Below are positions 46,122 through 59,349 of a DNA stretch of 64,000 nt, piece by piece. The position numbers and the translations under genes are program-made. The notes beneath the pieces were generated by a model. It saw nothing but the letters and a program-made list of their open reading frames with translations, was not told the origin of the DNA and ran no database searches. Source of the DNA: Brevipalpus yothersi (Eukaryota > Arthropoda > Arachnida > Trombidiformes > Tenuipalpidae); the NCBI GenBank assembly GCA_003956705.1, contig QZCP01000083.1, positions 10,395 to 74,394 on the forward strand, read 5' to 3'. Within the stretch, counting starts at the first letter, position 1. Every line of letters begins with the position of its first letter.

Positions 46122-48581
46122 TTGATTCCCAGAGTTTGATTCACTCTCTCACCAGAAATTCACTCTATTATACTGTTGATAGTCTAATGAGAATAATAAC
46201 AACTATTATATTCAATTATGAAACATGTTCTCTTTTTTATTTACACCAGCAAGAGTCGTTAAGCAATAAATTAACTGAAGTTAATCAAAATCGATCAAAA
46301 ATGTGCTTTTTATGAATTTTTCCTAAAATCTTTGCCATCCATCTCGAAACTCAAACCTTCATCTGATTAACTAAGGCCACTCCAAATGCTACATGATAAT
46401 CCTAAGCTGGAGAATGAACAAAATGATTTCATCTTACTCAGAATAAATATTATTTTTTCCCTCGTATTCGAAGATTTGGATGAATAAGCTCCATCTACTG
46501 AAGCATGTCTAGGATTTTGTAAAGATCTAGGAATAATCCGCGGAGTAGTCTAATACCGCATGTCTGAAGGATGCTGAGAAATCCAGGATCATACTCTCCC
46601 CAGACTCTCGGTGCTCGAGATGATCTGTTATTCCCCAGAGCTAGTCAGTGTGTGTGTATAATGTTTTCCTGTTATTCTTCACCATTGTAACACTCATCAA
46701 TCAATATTCAATTCAAATGCTAGATTTTTTCCATGACAGGATTTCATCTTCGATCAAAATGTTCGTTTAAGTTTCGAGAATAATGTGAAAGATATTCAGC
46801 CAATTCAGCGTCGTTGATCGTTTGAAGTGATTGCAATTGAGACCCTTTTTTGTAAACACTTAGCCAAAAATATTTCATCAATACTACAAGGTAAGTTTGA
46901 ATTCTAATCAGAGAAAAACAATGCTCAAAAACAGTTGAACATGGGAATTGTTGAGTTCAACCATAGGATTTCCCAATATTTTTTGCATTCCTTTGATATA
47001 TGATTGCTCTCAGCATGTTGACAATTTTTTTCATTCTTATAAGTTTTATACGCTCAATTGAGATTGCTTTTAAAATGAGATTCCTTGTTGCAAAAGCCTT
47101 GTCACTGAGTAACTGTGAGGAATTTGTTGAGGCTTGAGAATTTTGAAAAAAAGTTAAGTCATTCTCCATGAAAACCGAGGCTGGATAACTTATCCAGAAT
47201 ACAGGGCTCATGTGTGTTGGAAGATGGAGAAAGAAATGAGACTTGATGCAATCTCATTGGATTGAATTCCAAGAAAAAGGATCCTATTCCTCCTCCATTT
47301 TCGTTCTGAACATTTCCTCAAATTGCAAACAATAACTATTCTCTCCAATTTGAGCTCAGTTTTTTTTACCAATATGCCAATAAAGTGAAGAGGTAGTTAA
47401 ATACTGGTGAAGTGTCTTCATGATGGCGGTGAAAATGAATTGATGAGGAAGAAAAAGAGCTCAATTTCCATCTTTACACAGGGAAAGTCTATTTTTGACT
47501 GCCAAAAGATTTCGGTATGAATTTGCATAAGCTTTACATGAATTTACATGAGTTTTTTTCAACAAAATGACTCAGCAAAAAAGCCTTGTATCCCATAGAG
47601 TTATGCAATCTTTTTTAGGCTTCTGTTTTTATGATCAACTCATGGTAACAAGGGAGATGAAGATGGAGAGAATGTAAGAGATGCTTTTGACTATCGAATA
47701 GAGAAGAGGGAGAGAGAGAGATGAAGAGAGATGAGAAGAGAGAGTGATGTTGATCAGTATGCAAGCCAAAAAAATTTTTTTCGTCTCATGCAGAGAGAGA
47801 AAGAGATATGTAAAATGATTTTTTTTCGGGAAAACAAGTTGAGCCATAAGCCATTAACTGAAGCCAATCAAGTGATCAGCTAAGAAGAATTTTCATTTCT
47901 GTTTGCTATACATGTCAGTGGTAGGTCTGAACTTGAACATTCAATCGGAAAGTGACCATAAAAAACGCAATTCAATACAATTGTGCGATTTTTTTCATTA
48001 AAACAATCCTTTTCAATTTAACATTGAGATCAGGAGTGATATTATTGGTCACCAATGGATCTCAAAAAATTTTTACAATTAATTGTTTTGTGCTTTTGAT
48101 GTGTTATTGCAGTTTGTCGGATGTCTTTTCCCTCCATACACAAATCATGCTTTGAATAATTATTCTCCAAAGCACCAGTGGCATCTACTTAAACATATCA
48201 TATTCGAAGAATACATAACCAAATAGAAAAGCTCAACAATTAGTTTCATAATTCATCAGATTTTCATCCAGGTAAGTTCGATATTGTTGGTGTGATTCTT
48301 TTCATCACCAAAGAACAATCGCTACTGAGAAGTTATAATTAGTAGGATTATTGGTGATGATTGATCATCCTTTTTTGGTCCAAAAGTTATGAATAACTTG
48401 TGGTCTTAATGATGATGGTGTATGATTCAGCTATTCTGATACTTACATTATTATTTTTCCCTATTTTTCCTTCGCTTTTCCAGATTCATAGAAGAATGTT
48501 TGATTTCATCACCTCATCTTCTTCTCTCCTCTTTCTTCCCAACTCATCATCGTGGTCAACCTACATAATTGTTGTTCAGTG
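46122..48581. other. Intergenic, no gene seen
   Basis: A 2.5 kb AT-rich gap between QSOX and the aminopeptidase. I looked on both strands and found only short frames without family resemblance. The promoter and 5'UTR of the aminopeptidase should be in its right part; the CTTTCTTCC-rich stretch at about 48440-48540 is pyrimidine-rich. Confidence 0.5.
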
Positions 48582-51389
48582 ATGAATATTATTCAAATGT
48601 CTGATCTAGAGATCGACGATGTGACCTTTTTAACATCAAGGGATACAAATAACGGTGTACCCAGTAAACAGCTTCGAGATTGTGGCCCGTTCTGCAGGAA
48701 TCGACGATTGTGTCGAAAACAGCATCCCCATCATGTACATTGTTCATTCAATCAATTATTTGTTATTATAGCAGGTATGATTATGGTTGTAATTTTGGCT
48801 GCCTTGATTGCGGCCTTTGCCACGTCTTCATATGCCACCAATTCCACATGTCATATCACACCGACCATTGAGGAAACCAATTCCACATTCAATAGTACTC
48901 CTACTCTTCTATATGCAACCAATGGTGAAATATTTCCATGGGAGCAAATTCGTTTGCCAATTTTTATCAGACCCATTCATTATGGTGAGTTCAATGGACC
49001 TTTTTGATTATTTGATTGGAACTTATCTACAATTCTTGAAGAACTTTCAGATAGCCTCTTGAAGATATATAGCTCAATAATGTTCCCTCTTTTTTTCTCT
49101 CTCTCTTTGTCAGATCTTTTTATGCATCCAAATTTGACTACATTCACTAATAGAGGTTCAGTTGAAATCATTTTTGTTGCTGAAGAGCCTGTAGATTTTG
49201 TTGTTTTACATTCAAAAGAGTTAAATATCACACAAGTAACAATTTCGTATGGTGATGAGCCGATAGAGGTGAAAAGAATTCTCGAGAATACACACCTTGA
49301 GCTACTGTACATTGAAGTGTCCAAAAAGTTGCTCACAAATGTGGAATATATGTTGAAAATTAATTTCACCAAAATTTTGGAAGAAAAATTAGATGGTTTT
49401 TACATCAGTTCGTACGTTGAATCAACCACAGAGAGACAAAAATATTTGGCCACAACACACTTTGAGCCCACATCGGCACGATCGGCTTTTCCGTGTTTTG
49501 ATGAGCCCGCTTTCAAGGCAGTATTCACATTGAAGATGGTCCACGATTATGGTTATGATGTATATTTCAATTCAGAAAAGCAAGATACTATTCCATATAA
49601 TAAAGATGGCCTTCAATTATCGGTTTTTGAGAAAACAGTTAAAATGAGCACTTATTTGGTTGCTTTTGTGGTATGTGATTTCAAGCCATTACATTCGAGA
49701 ACAAAAGATGGCAAATTGGTACGTGTTTTGGTGCCAAAAGATTTGGTTAATAATGGTGAATTAGCACTCAAATCTGCTGTGAATATATTGACATATTTTG
49801 AGGAGTTTTTCAATATTACTTATCCTCTCAAAAAATTGGATCTGATTGCTGTGCCTGATTTTGCTGCTGGTGCTATGGAAAATTGGGGTCTTTTAACATT
49901 TCGAACAAGTATGCTTATACACAATGAACGAATAACCAATAATGTTGACAAAGAACAAATCGTTATTGTGAGTATTAATTGAGTATGTAAACATACATTG
50001 GGAGAGGATTACATTATGTGGAAAGTAGAAACCGAACAAGTGAACTTTTATGTTCTCTTTTCGATTTGAATAAAAAGCAAAAGAAATAGAATAGAGTGAG
50101 AAGATGCACTCGAAAAGACAGACAAAGAGGAAAGTGAATGAATAGGAAAGTATTCAAAGAATTAATTATTTTAGGCAGAAAATCATTAACATTGGTTCCT
50201 TAAGTATCAGCCACATTGCTCCTCTTGTGTAGCCATCAACCTGAAAAATTCTTTTAGTGTTAAGCGCCAAAGGATCAGTAATATTGATGAAGTTTAATTC
50301 ATCAATAACCAATACTCAAGTGTCGCTAATGGTCAATTTTAGAGATCGCATGTATGATGGCTGACAGATAATTATGAGTATACACCGTGCAAATTGTCAA
50401 TCCAGGTTGTTTAGTGGAAAAACAGCGCTCTCGACCATGCTTGTTTATGGCCACCGCCTAGTAAAACTCTTTCACAATTGAGCGCCATAGGATCAATGAT
50501 ATTAATGAGATTGGCTCATCAATACTCAATACCCAAGTGTCGCTAATATGGTCTAGATTAGAGATCGCATGTATGATAGGAGATTAACAATTATAAGCAC
50601 ACACAATGCCAATTGTCAAGCCAGGTTGTTTATTGAAAGAAACAGCGCTCTCGACCATGCTTGTTAAAGATGATGGAATTATATCACCCTTTATATTCAA
50701 TCAGGTATCAATCTGATCCTCACCACAACACCTATCACTTGAACGAGACCACAAATTTGAACAATCATGAGCACAATTCCTATTAATCCTTATTAATCAC
50801 AATTACTAAAAACAACCCCTTATTTAGGTGATTAGTCATGAAATTGCTCATCAATGGTTTGGTAATCTAGTGACCATGAAATGGTGGAATGATTTGTGGC
50901 TAAATGAAGGCTTCTCGTCGTATGTTGAAAATCTTGGTGTCGATTACTTGTATCCCGATTGGAGAATGGTAGATCAATTTGTTCAGACAACCCATAATGC
51001 AATGGAAAGAGATTCACTGAGAAGTTCACATGCAATATTGGCAAAAGTGAAAGATGATCGAGACATTGACCCCCTTTTTGATCCAATATCATACAAGAAA
51101 GGAGCAGCGCTCATACGAATGTTACAAAATTTTCTCAAACCAGAAAATCTTCGACTTGGGCTCAAAGAATATCTTCAAAGATATCAATTCTCAAATGCTG
51201 AGACTGCTGATCTTTGGAGATGCTTTTCCAAGGTAAATTTTTTGCCGCTTTATGATCATTGGAATATTTATCACTACTGCTACTTTATTCAAACCCCTTT
51301 ACCTATCAATTGAGAGAATATTCCCTCCCCCAATCAACTATTGATTGATCAGAGTGTAGTGTTTGTATCTTTGATAATAATTTGACTCT

Positions 51390-51450
<61 letters not shown>

Positions 51451-52776
51451 CAGATTGTTCCTAATGAAATTATTAATGTTACCAGCATAATGGACACATG
51501 GGTTCGACAGAAAGGATTTCCATACATAACAGTTCGCTCGTATGGTGAACACGTTCTGTTAACCCAAAAGCGTTTCCTATCCAGTCAAATGACTCCACCA
51601 GACGATGTGATAGAGGAAGATGTGTCTCCATTGAATTATACATGGACAATTCCAATTACACTGATAACCAGTAAGAGACCTCAAGATCCAAGTTTACACT
51701 GGATGACTGGCACTAATCATGCTATACCGTTTCCTGATCATGTTGATTGGTTCAAATTGAATGTTAATTTTACCGGTTATTATCGTGTTAATTATGATGA
51801 ATACAATTGGAAACGATTGATATCACTTCTTGATCGAAGTGATCCCAATTCACATGTGCTATCACCCACTGATCGTGCCAATCTAATTGATGATGCCTTT
51901 GCTCTACTTAAAACCGATATACTTCATCCAGCGATCGCTCTTAATGTAACATCTTACATGACAAAAGGGCGCGAAAATGATTACTTGCCTTGGGAAACCA
52001 CTCTGGTTAATCTTCAGAGTCTAGATGCCATCATGTATGGTCATCCATTGTTAAGAAAATATATATTGAAACTTATCAAATCAGCACTCCGATTGTGGAA
52101 AGAGGGTTGGAATGATGGTGGAAGCCATTTGGATCAAAAACTGCGATCTTCCGTATATTTTGCGGCCAGCTATTATCAGGAGCCGACAACAATTGCAATT
52201 GCAAAGCAGCATTTCGAAAAATGGAGAGATAATAGAACAGAATATCAACCACCACCAAATTTTCGAGCAACTGTATACACAACTGGTATACGACTTGGTG
52301 GTGTTGAAGAATGGGATTTTTGTTGGTCAAAATTTAAGCGTGAAAGAGCACCATCAGAAAAGAAGCTACTCATACTTGCCATGGCACACACACAAAATCC
52401 ATGGCTACTTGATCGATATCTTAATTATTCACTTGATCGAACTAAAATACGAACACAAGATATTGTATTGATTGTTACCGAAGTGGCAGCGAATCCGGTT
52501 GGACGTTTATTGGCTTGGCGATTTGTTCGTGAAAATTGGTCAACTCTTATGTCTCTATTGGGTGGATATACAATGGAAAGTATTATCAGTGAAACTGGTG
52601 ACTATTTTTCTCGTCCTTTTGAGTATAAAGAAGTGTCAGAATTTTATCAAAAAGTTGATGTGGGACCCAATTCACAAGCTGTCAAATCAACATTGGAACG
52701 AATAAGAGGGAATATCTTCTTCAAACAAAATGTAGAGCCAAAAATTATCAATTTCCTGAAATCAATCGACCCATAG
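48582..52776 (+). CDS. M1 family aminopeptidase (aminopeptidase N-like), type II membrane
   Basis: A zinc exopeptidase that removes N-terminal amino acids, at the cell surface. Exons: 48582-48984, 49114-49967, 50828-51232 and 51454-52776 (phases 1, 0, 0), giving 994 residues, normal for the family. A cytoplasmic tail of about 58 residues precedes one membrane helix (about 60-81). A Ser/Thr/Asn-rich stalk follows with several N-x-S/T sites. The exopeptidase motif GAMEN is at 387-391 and the zinc ligands HEIAH at 423-427 plus NEGF at 445-448, the canonical HEXXH-x18-E. YKKGA follows in the expected place. The ERAP1-like C-terminal domain is complete and ends NFLKSIDP. Intron 2 carries a diverged tandem duplication, and intron 3 has a 57-base pure TC run directly before its acceptor. 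All known catalytic residues are intact. Confidence 0.95.
50255..50666. repeat. Diverged tandem duplication in aminopeptidase intron 2
   Basis: Two related units of about 190-200 bases: roughly 50255-50444 and 50468-50666. Shared blocks in the same order include GCGCCA-AGGATCA, CAAGTGTCGCTAAT, AGAGATCGCATGTATGAT, CAGGTTGTTTA and AACAGCGCTCTCGACCATGC. The divergence is moderate. It may be part of a dispersed repeat family; the rest of the window does not obviously contain a third copy. Confidence 0.75.
51392..51448. repeat. (TC)n tract forming the polypyrimidine tract of aminopeptidase intron 3
   Basis: A 57-base pure CT/TC run followed by CACAG, the acceptor of exon 4. The microsatellite serves as the splicing polypyrimidine tract. 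Confidence 0.9.
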
Positions 52777-53920
52777 AGTAACAATCATTATCAGCATACG
52801 TGTATTGTTATGGGACTCAACTGATGAATTATCATCTGATAAAACGGAGAGATCTTCCTTATTTTTCTTCCGACAATCTCATTATCCAATTTTCAGGATC
52901 GTTTTTCACTAATATATTGTTCTGTAAGTTTTCTCTTCCTCCTTTTCTCTCTCTTTCTCTCTCTTTCTATCTTCCTCTTTCTCTGAATTTATTTTGGAGC
53001 TTCAATTTTTTCGGGAAAAGATTTCTTTGTAATTCTGATTTCAAGTGACAAAATACTCATGTATAATTGGTGATCAAATATTTGGATAGCTATGATACAC
53101 TAGTGATGGGCACTAGAGCTTCAAAACCCGAATAATCAAACGTGGCTCACTGAATTCTAGAATTCAATGATTTATGAGGATACTCCAAAAACAAAATCAT
53201 CTTCTCATCTTCCCTCATAAAATAATTTTGAATAAAAAAAATCTCGATCATTTGATTCATTCAGAAGCTTTTCGAGAATTTATATGTCAACCTAGAACAA
53301 AAGCAGCAACAACATCATATAATTACACGTTAATTTATCATTTATGTTCATCTAAGCAATATTAAAGATGACATATGAACAAATGTCTGATTAAATGCTA
53401 TCAAATAAAATCGGTGCTCCAGATTTCCAATCAATTTCCCACTTTTAATTTATTCATTTGTGTTCCGAACGAAAATTGGGTGTAACTGCTTCCCTTTGAG
53501 ATTCACAGCCTTCAAACAAAAGAATCGCTTATCTTACGCTCAGATCTGAGCTTAAAAAAATTCTCACACATCCAGGCAATTACTTAATCATAATACCCAT
53601 AGGCATTGCATCAAACAGATTAGAAAAGTTATCCTGAGAAATCGGATGTTAAAATTTTTTTATCAACCAGAAAGGAATGAAAAAAATTTTCAAGCGAATC
53701 AAGATTGGCTTGGCGCATGAGAACTTGTAAGAGCAACTCTTGACGACCAAAAATGCAATATTCACAACACAAAGTTGATCAACTTTACTGTGTTCACTTC
53801 TTTGTGATCCTTTTCACATTGATTTGCATTTACCATTCCACATTTTTTAAATTTACCAAACAATATAATATGATGATTTGATTTTATTGGGGGCATAGAT
53901 TGCTTCGTGAAATTTTCAAT
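52777..53920. other. Intergenic, no gene seen
   Basis: About 1.1 kb between the aminopeptidase and the Ly6 gene. A pyrimidine-rich stretch at 52936-52985 is the only marked feature. Confidence 0.45.
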
Positions 53921-54613
53921 ATGGGATCCAATTATTTGGGCTCCGTTTTAGTGTGTTTTCTGGTGTCAATATGCATTCATCAAGGTAAGTTGGCCTCTTC
54001 CAACTTTTGATATGGCTTCGATTGTTAATTGAGTGAATTGTTCACCGATATAATGCCTATTTTCTGTCACAGTTTCACCTCTAGAGTGTTATGTTTGTAT
54101 AAAGCAAGAAAACAACAAAGATAAATGTGTTGAGACTGTGAAAAATTGTGAAATTGGACAAGACCGATGCATGACCGAAGTTAGGTGGGGCAGTAAGTAT
54201 CAGTGAAGTTCTCTCCTTTCTGTATCTACATTGTATGGTTTGAATTGTGGTTAATCAAGATGATTTGTTACTGTATCAGGTACACCCTACTGGGCTCCAA
54301 GTGGTTTGAAACAATATTATATCAACAAAACTTGTGCATCCAAAGAACTGTGTGAACTACGAGAACATCAATTGGTCTCAAGATGTGATCGCATCTGGTA
54401 TAATGATTGGGAATGTGTTGAATGTTGTACAGGAGATAGATGCAACTATTATGTGACTGTAAGTGATTATTTGAATTTTTACTCTTCATCCAATTTCCAC
54501 TAATATTTTGTAATTATATATCTTTTCGACAGTTGGCCGGTTCAAAGCCTCAACCAGGATTTCCCACAATCATATTGGCCACTGCGATAGCATTGGCTTT
54601 GATAAAGTGGTAA
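53921..54613 (+). CDS. Ly6/uPAR three-finger protein, probably GPI-anchored
   Basis: Small Cys-rich protein of the Ly6 superfamily (three-finger fold), as in arthropod Sleepless, Boudin and Crooked-type proteins. Four exons: 53921-53984, 54073-54192, 54280-54458 and 54533-54613 (phases 1, 1, 0), giving 147 residues. Exon 1 is a signal peptide (MGSNYLGSVLVCFLVSICIH). The mature region starts near LECYVC. It has Cys spaced as in Ly6 domains, ending in the diagnostic CCTGDRCN motif. A hydrophobic C-terminus (FPTIILATAIALALIKW) is a typical GPI signal. The subfamily and partner are not identifiable from sequence alone. The Ly6 fold also occurs in venom proteins of other animals, but the GPI signal points to a membrane protein. 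Confidence 0.85.
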
Positions 54614-55086
54614 ACTGGTTACAATCATTATTGCATTCCGGACTCCTCAGTCCAAAGAATCTCAAATCAATCACCAAATTCACCCAATCAATACGCGATT
54701 TCCACTAATGCCTCTAACACGTTTTTTGGTCACTATTTTTGATAGCATTTTTTTACTTACTTTTGTATATTTGAATGATCTCCAAAATTTTGAAGCCATG
54801 TAAATCAGTTCAATCTGAAAGCATTCCGTGCTCCTAACTATCAAAAAATTAGTAAACTCAATGCTGAGAAAATGCCATGATGTTACTCTACACTTGAATC
54901 ACTCTGAGACAATTCAGCTTTCTGAGCCTCATACCATAAAAGTTCCGAAGAAAACATGATCATATAGAACAAGATTTTAAGAGGCTTTCATTTTATAGTG
55001 TATAATAGGAATAGAGGCGATAGAAAAAGTACACGATGTATTTACAGGGGGATGATTATAATTTTTACACTGATAGTCTAGTAAAT
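54614..55086. other. Convergent intergenic, no gene seen
   Basis: The Ly6 gene (plus) and the E2F gene (minus) converge here with 473 bases between stop codons. It holds the two 3' untranslated regions. No coding signal. Confidence 0.5.
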
Positions 55087-56794
55087 TCAACTCTGATCGG
55101 GTATTTCGAAAAGATCGATTACTCCCTCATCTTGATGTAGATTAAAGTAGTAATCACGTCCATTGGGCGGAGGACTTAGTTTAACGAGAGGCTGAAGTAT
55201 ATCAGCAATCAGACCCTTGGGCTTGAGAGGAACGAAATTCGGTTGCTTAGGTGGATCAGGATACTCGATAGGATGATTCTCTATATCATGACTTGGACTT
55301 GTTTCAGAATTAGGTTTACTTTTCCCTTTGGGTTCTTGCGTCTTCTTGGCACCTCTAGTAGCATAGGCTCTAGTTCTTCCTCGAGTTCTGGTCTCTCGCG
55401 TAGGACTCGCAGAAGGGGCTACTTCTTTCGCTTTGGATACTTTCTCTTTTACCTTTCTATTAATGACTGATGAAGGTTTACTTGACGAAGTGCGACCTTT
55501 AGCAGTAGGCTTTTCCACTTCAACTGACTGAGCTCCACGTCTAGGCTGGATGAAGAGATGTCGTTGGGCTGCCTTGCGAGGAGACAATTGTCGAAGAGGT
55601 AGAGGCGGAGGTCGAGCGGTGGAGACTTGAGGTTTCTTTTTCGGTTCCACTTCCATTTCGGTCTCCTCTTCATCTTGAGGCTCAATTGTCGTATCATGTT
55701 CACCTTCTTCTTCTTCGATCCCTTCCCCGATGGTGTCTTCTTCTTCTGCTTGATTATCATCATCCTCTTGATCATGTTCATCTTCTGAGGGCTCATCCAT
55801 TGGTTCATCTTCTTCAGTCTCCTGTTTAATGAGATCTATCAGGAGGCCTTCCATTTGTTCATCTGTCAATGATTGATCAGGATTACGATGAAGATCAGTT
55901 ATTTGTTGAATCGATGGATGATCAAAATCTTCTGATGGACCGGGTTCAGGTTCATCACAGTAAAGAGAAGGAGCTATTTCCAGCTTATCGTTGATGAGAG
56001 AGACCTCGATTGGTCCATTGCGAGATTTGAGATAACATGCATATTTGGTTTTATCAGACTTGGTGATGGTCTCGGCAAGGACAGGTCGAGCAAGAGGGGT
56101 AGAAGTGGATGAAGTTGTCGGTTGGTCAGGGAATGAGAAGTCAAATTGAATTCCGGTGGGTCCTTGAATTAGTAGGAGCGTTTTTTCTGGATACAAATCA
56201 ACAAGATCGCTGTGTTTTACCCAAGAATATGATTTGTTATTAGAATCATCCATAATGTTGAAGATTGATTGTTTTGCCCAAGAAAAGTGTTGATCTAGTT
56301 CCATTTCTTTGTTCTCTAATTCTATTAGTTCCTCTTTCAGTGCTAATAATTGATCAGTTATTTCCCTAGTATTGCACCCTGGACCAGCTCCTAACCATTT
56401 GATTGAGTTTTTAGATTTCTTCTCAATCAAACCAATTCCTTCCAGAACATTGGTGATATCATAAATTCTTCGCTTTTGTCGTACTGCCAGAGAATCAGCA
56501 GCCTACATTAACAATAAGAAAGTAAGGAAAATAGAATAAAGTGAGTGAATTAAGAAAAGTTATGCTCAAAACAATTCGAAATAAGAAGAGCCAATAAGCG
56601 TTGAAGAACGCTACCGGAAACACACTCTCGAACACCGTTCCAACATGCTCTAAGAGAGTACTTACAACTTTAAGGTCCAAAATTCCATCTTTAGCATCTT
56701 GCAGTAGTGATACAAATCGTGTGGTCAATAGACCTAAACTTTTCTCATGACGAGTGCCAATCTCGTTGACAAAACTACTCATACTATCCGACAT
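55087..56794 (-). CDS. E2F transcription factor, E2F4/E2F5 type
   Basis: DNA-binding subunit of E2F/DP heterodimers controlling cell-cycle genes with Rb-family pocket proteins. Exons: 56666-56794 and 55087-56502 (phase 0), giving 514 residues. The start MSDSMSSFVNEIGTRHEKSLG is at 56794; the winged-helix domain begins with RHEKSLGLLTTRFV and contains RRIYD (54-58) and NVLEGIGLIEKKSKN. The LEGAG-type region and marked box (about 100-200) match E2F4/5. A low-complexity acidic segment and Arg-rich segment follow. The C-terminus DEGVIDLFEI resembles the E2F4 pocket-protein-binding motif, so binding to p107/p130-type partners is likely. There is no cyclin A-binding N-terminal extension, consistent with the repressor class. 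It is head-to-head with eIF4E. Confidence 0.94.
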
Positions 56795-57812
56795 GATTGA
56801 TGATTTGAATGTTAATGCGTGTGTATGTATGTGATAGAACTAAAACTTCAAAAAAAAAATCCAAAATAATCTACTCTCTCTATCTATCTAATTCAGCATT
56901 AGCATTTGAAAATCAGCCACAAGTTTTGCACACACAAATTGTTCATCCCACAAATATCACCACTCCTCCAAATGAACATCACTTTTCCACACCATCATAC
57001 GCACAATTTTTATCTATCAATCAAATTAATTGAATTAAAATTTCACCCAATTAACACCAAGACACACAGACAATTATCTTTTTTCCAACAACATCAACAG
57101 TAAAATCTTTGATTCAAAGACTTTGAAATAGACGCCTTGAAAGGCTTGGAGATGGCCGTTGCAATATCCACTATATCAGATATTCTTTTCAGTATTCGAT
57201 ACTCGCTCCAGGTTGAGCAATACTGCCAATATCTATTGATACTCGTTGAAAGGCTGATTACTCAAAAAGAGTAGTGACATCTTAAGTGTCAAAAGTTTAC
57301 TATAAGATTACACATTTCATTTAATTTTTTGACTCTTTTCACGAGTCTTGCTGTCTTCGCTTTGCTTTTTGCTTTTTGCCGGTGTTCAAAATTTTGGTTA
57401 AATACAAAAGTCTTTTCTCTCATTTATCAATCAAATCAACATATTTATGTGTGAGTGTGTCTATTTGACTTAATTGATATCCTGTGTATATGAGAGTATG
57501 TTTAATTGATTGATCATACAATCATATCAATTGGATATAAATACATATATATTTATACTCAAATCGTAATTGATGATATTTCGTGTTACTCATAGTATAT
57601 ACATTCATATTTGGTTGAAGGTCATTGAAAGATTTGATATAAATAATTTTTGTTCGAAAGCCTTCTCTAAAGTCTGGAGTTGACTCTACTGCTGAATTTG
57701 TCCAAGATCAAGCGTGGCGATAAAGCTTTTTTTGTAAATTGTGTGTGTGTGTGTCTAGCAAAAAGTAGAGAGTAAGAAGGATCTTTTCATCTTCACTATT
57801 TCAATCGTCAAC
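56795..57812. promoter_or_regulatory. Shared intergenic region, E2F and eIF4E
   Basis: The two genes diverge from this 1018-base interval, so it holds both promoters. It is AT-rich with a short GT repeat near 57740. No coding exon found. No canonical E2F site (TTTSGCGC) is seen, so I see no sign of autoregulation here. Confidence 0.5.
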
Positions 57813-58798
57813 ATGCCGAACAGTAGTGGTGATAAGCAAGAGGAGACTTCGACTGAGAATATTGTTAAACATCCTCTTCAAAATGATTGGCAATTATGGT
57901 ATTGGCGTAAAGAAGATTCCAAATCATGGGAAGAAAGTCTACTAGAGGTTACCACTTTTAGTAGTGTTGAAGATTTTTGGGCGTAAGTTGATTTTCTTCA
58001 CCTTTCTCTTCTCTTCTTCTCTTTACCAACTGCCTCGGTGTTCCTTTCTCTTTTCCCTTTTCTCACTGTTCACTGATGATTATGTGGACAGCTTTCCTGA
58101 TTTTTTTTCCTTTGTTCAATTATCACCTCTGATTGATACAAATTCAGCATCTTTTATCCTCTCAGATTGTACAACCATATCGAACTTGCCAGCAAGTTGG
58201 GTCATCAGGCCGATTACTCAGTATTTAAATGCGGAATCAAGCCTATGTGGGAAGATCCTCGTAATTCTCGTGGTGGTAGATGGATAATACCATTCGATAG
58301 GAATGCAAAGAAAGAACTAGACGAAATGTGGTTAGAAGTTGTACGTTGAAATTTCCATAGCTTTTATTAACTATTAACCTTAAATGAACTATTCTAACCT
58401 TAACAACCAATTGATTATAATTATCTCCATCTAATTATTTTTTATTGTCATCCAGTTGCTCTGTCTCATTGGAGAAGCTTTTGGTGAAGAAAGCGATCAA
58501 ATTTGTGGGGGAGTAATTAGTAACCGAAGAAATGGCAGTAGAATTGCTGTATGGACCTCTGACTACAAAGACCAAGACGCAGTTAAGAAAATAGGGTTAG
58601 TAGACGATCCATCCTTCTCAAAGTTCAATAGCCACTGATTTTATATTGTCATTCATTCACTCATCAACTCTCTATTATCCCTGATGCAGACAAATTCTAA
58701 AAGAGAGAACGAACTATATGGGACATCTAATTTATGAGAAACACGATGATGGTGGTGGTGGAGGAAGAAATCGATCAAATGGACTCTATCAAGTATAA
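57813..58798 (+). CDS. eIF4E: Eukaryotic translation initiation factor 4E (class I)
   Basis: Cap-binding protein that recruits mRNA to eIF4F. Four exons: 57813-57982, 58166-58340, 58456-58595 and 58690-58798 (phases 2, 0, 2), giving 197 residues. Conserved HPLQNDWQLWYW, FWALYNHIEL, KPMWEDPRN, GGRW, LLCLIGEAFGEESDQICG and RIAVWTSDYKD match the class I family. The two Trp that sandwich the cap base (in LWYW and PMWED) are present, as is the VEDFWALYN surface used by eIF4G and 4E-BPs. The C-terminus contains a GGGGG tract and ends RNRSNGLYQV. In mammals a Ser near this end is phosphorylated; here a Ser lies in the RSNG segment, but equivalence is unsure. Confidence 0.96.
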
Positions 58799-59349
58799 TT
58801 GGAATACTTATTTCGTGAAAGTCATCCAAAGATCAATCCGTGAAGAAGAAAAAAAAGAGGATCCTGGGCGCGCGTATCCTCTGCTTCTCAAACATGATCT
58901 TCGTGGCTATTTTTCTCTTCCTCTCTCTCTCTTTCTTTCTCTCTATCTCTCCTTTTTACTGTGGTTTGAGTTAGGTACAAAGTACCGAATACCTGGTATG
59001 AAATAAAACACTGCATTCATCCGTACTTTTCTAATGTTTTTGATAAAAATTTCATTCTTTCAATCAACTTCCCCAAAAAATAGCATCAAAAATCACAGAT
59101 AGATAGATTACCATATGTTTGGTTAACGTAAATGCAAAGAGGATCATTTTTAATCAATTGTGTGTTCAAATAGAGCTCAGTGTTGAGTTACTTAAATTTG
59201 TGTTAAGTTTTCTTCGATTTCACCTAGAGTTAATAGAGTTTTCTTCTTATTATAACCTTGAGAGTTTCCTCGAGTGTGATTGAAGTGTGTGAATATAATT
59301 GATGAATATACAAGTAAGTATATATAATATATGTATATAAAGTTGATCG
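58799..59349. other. Intergenic between eIF4E and Ser-rich gene 3' ends
   Basis: About 550 bases of convergent 3' sequence, with a short TC run at about 58915-58950. No gene seen. Confidence 0.5.

Noticed and set aside
46957..47211. 84-codon minus-strand frame in the QSOX-aminopeptidase gap.
   Set aside because: Random-looking composition without motif, and no neighbouring exon in frame.
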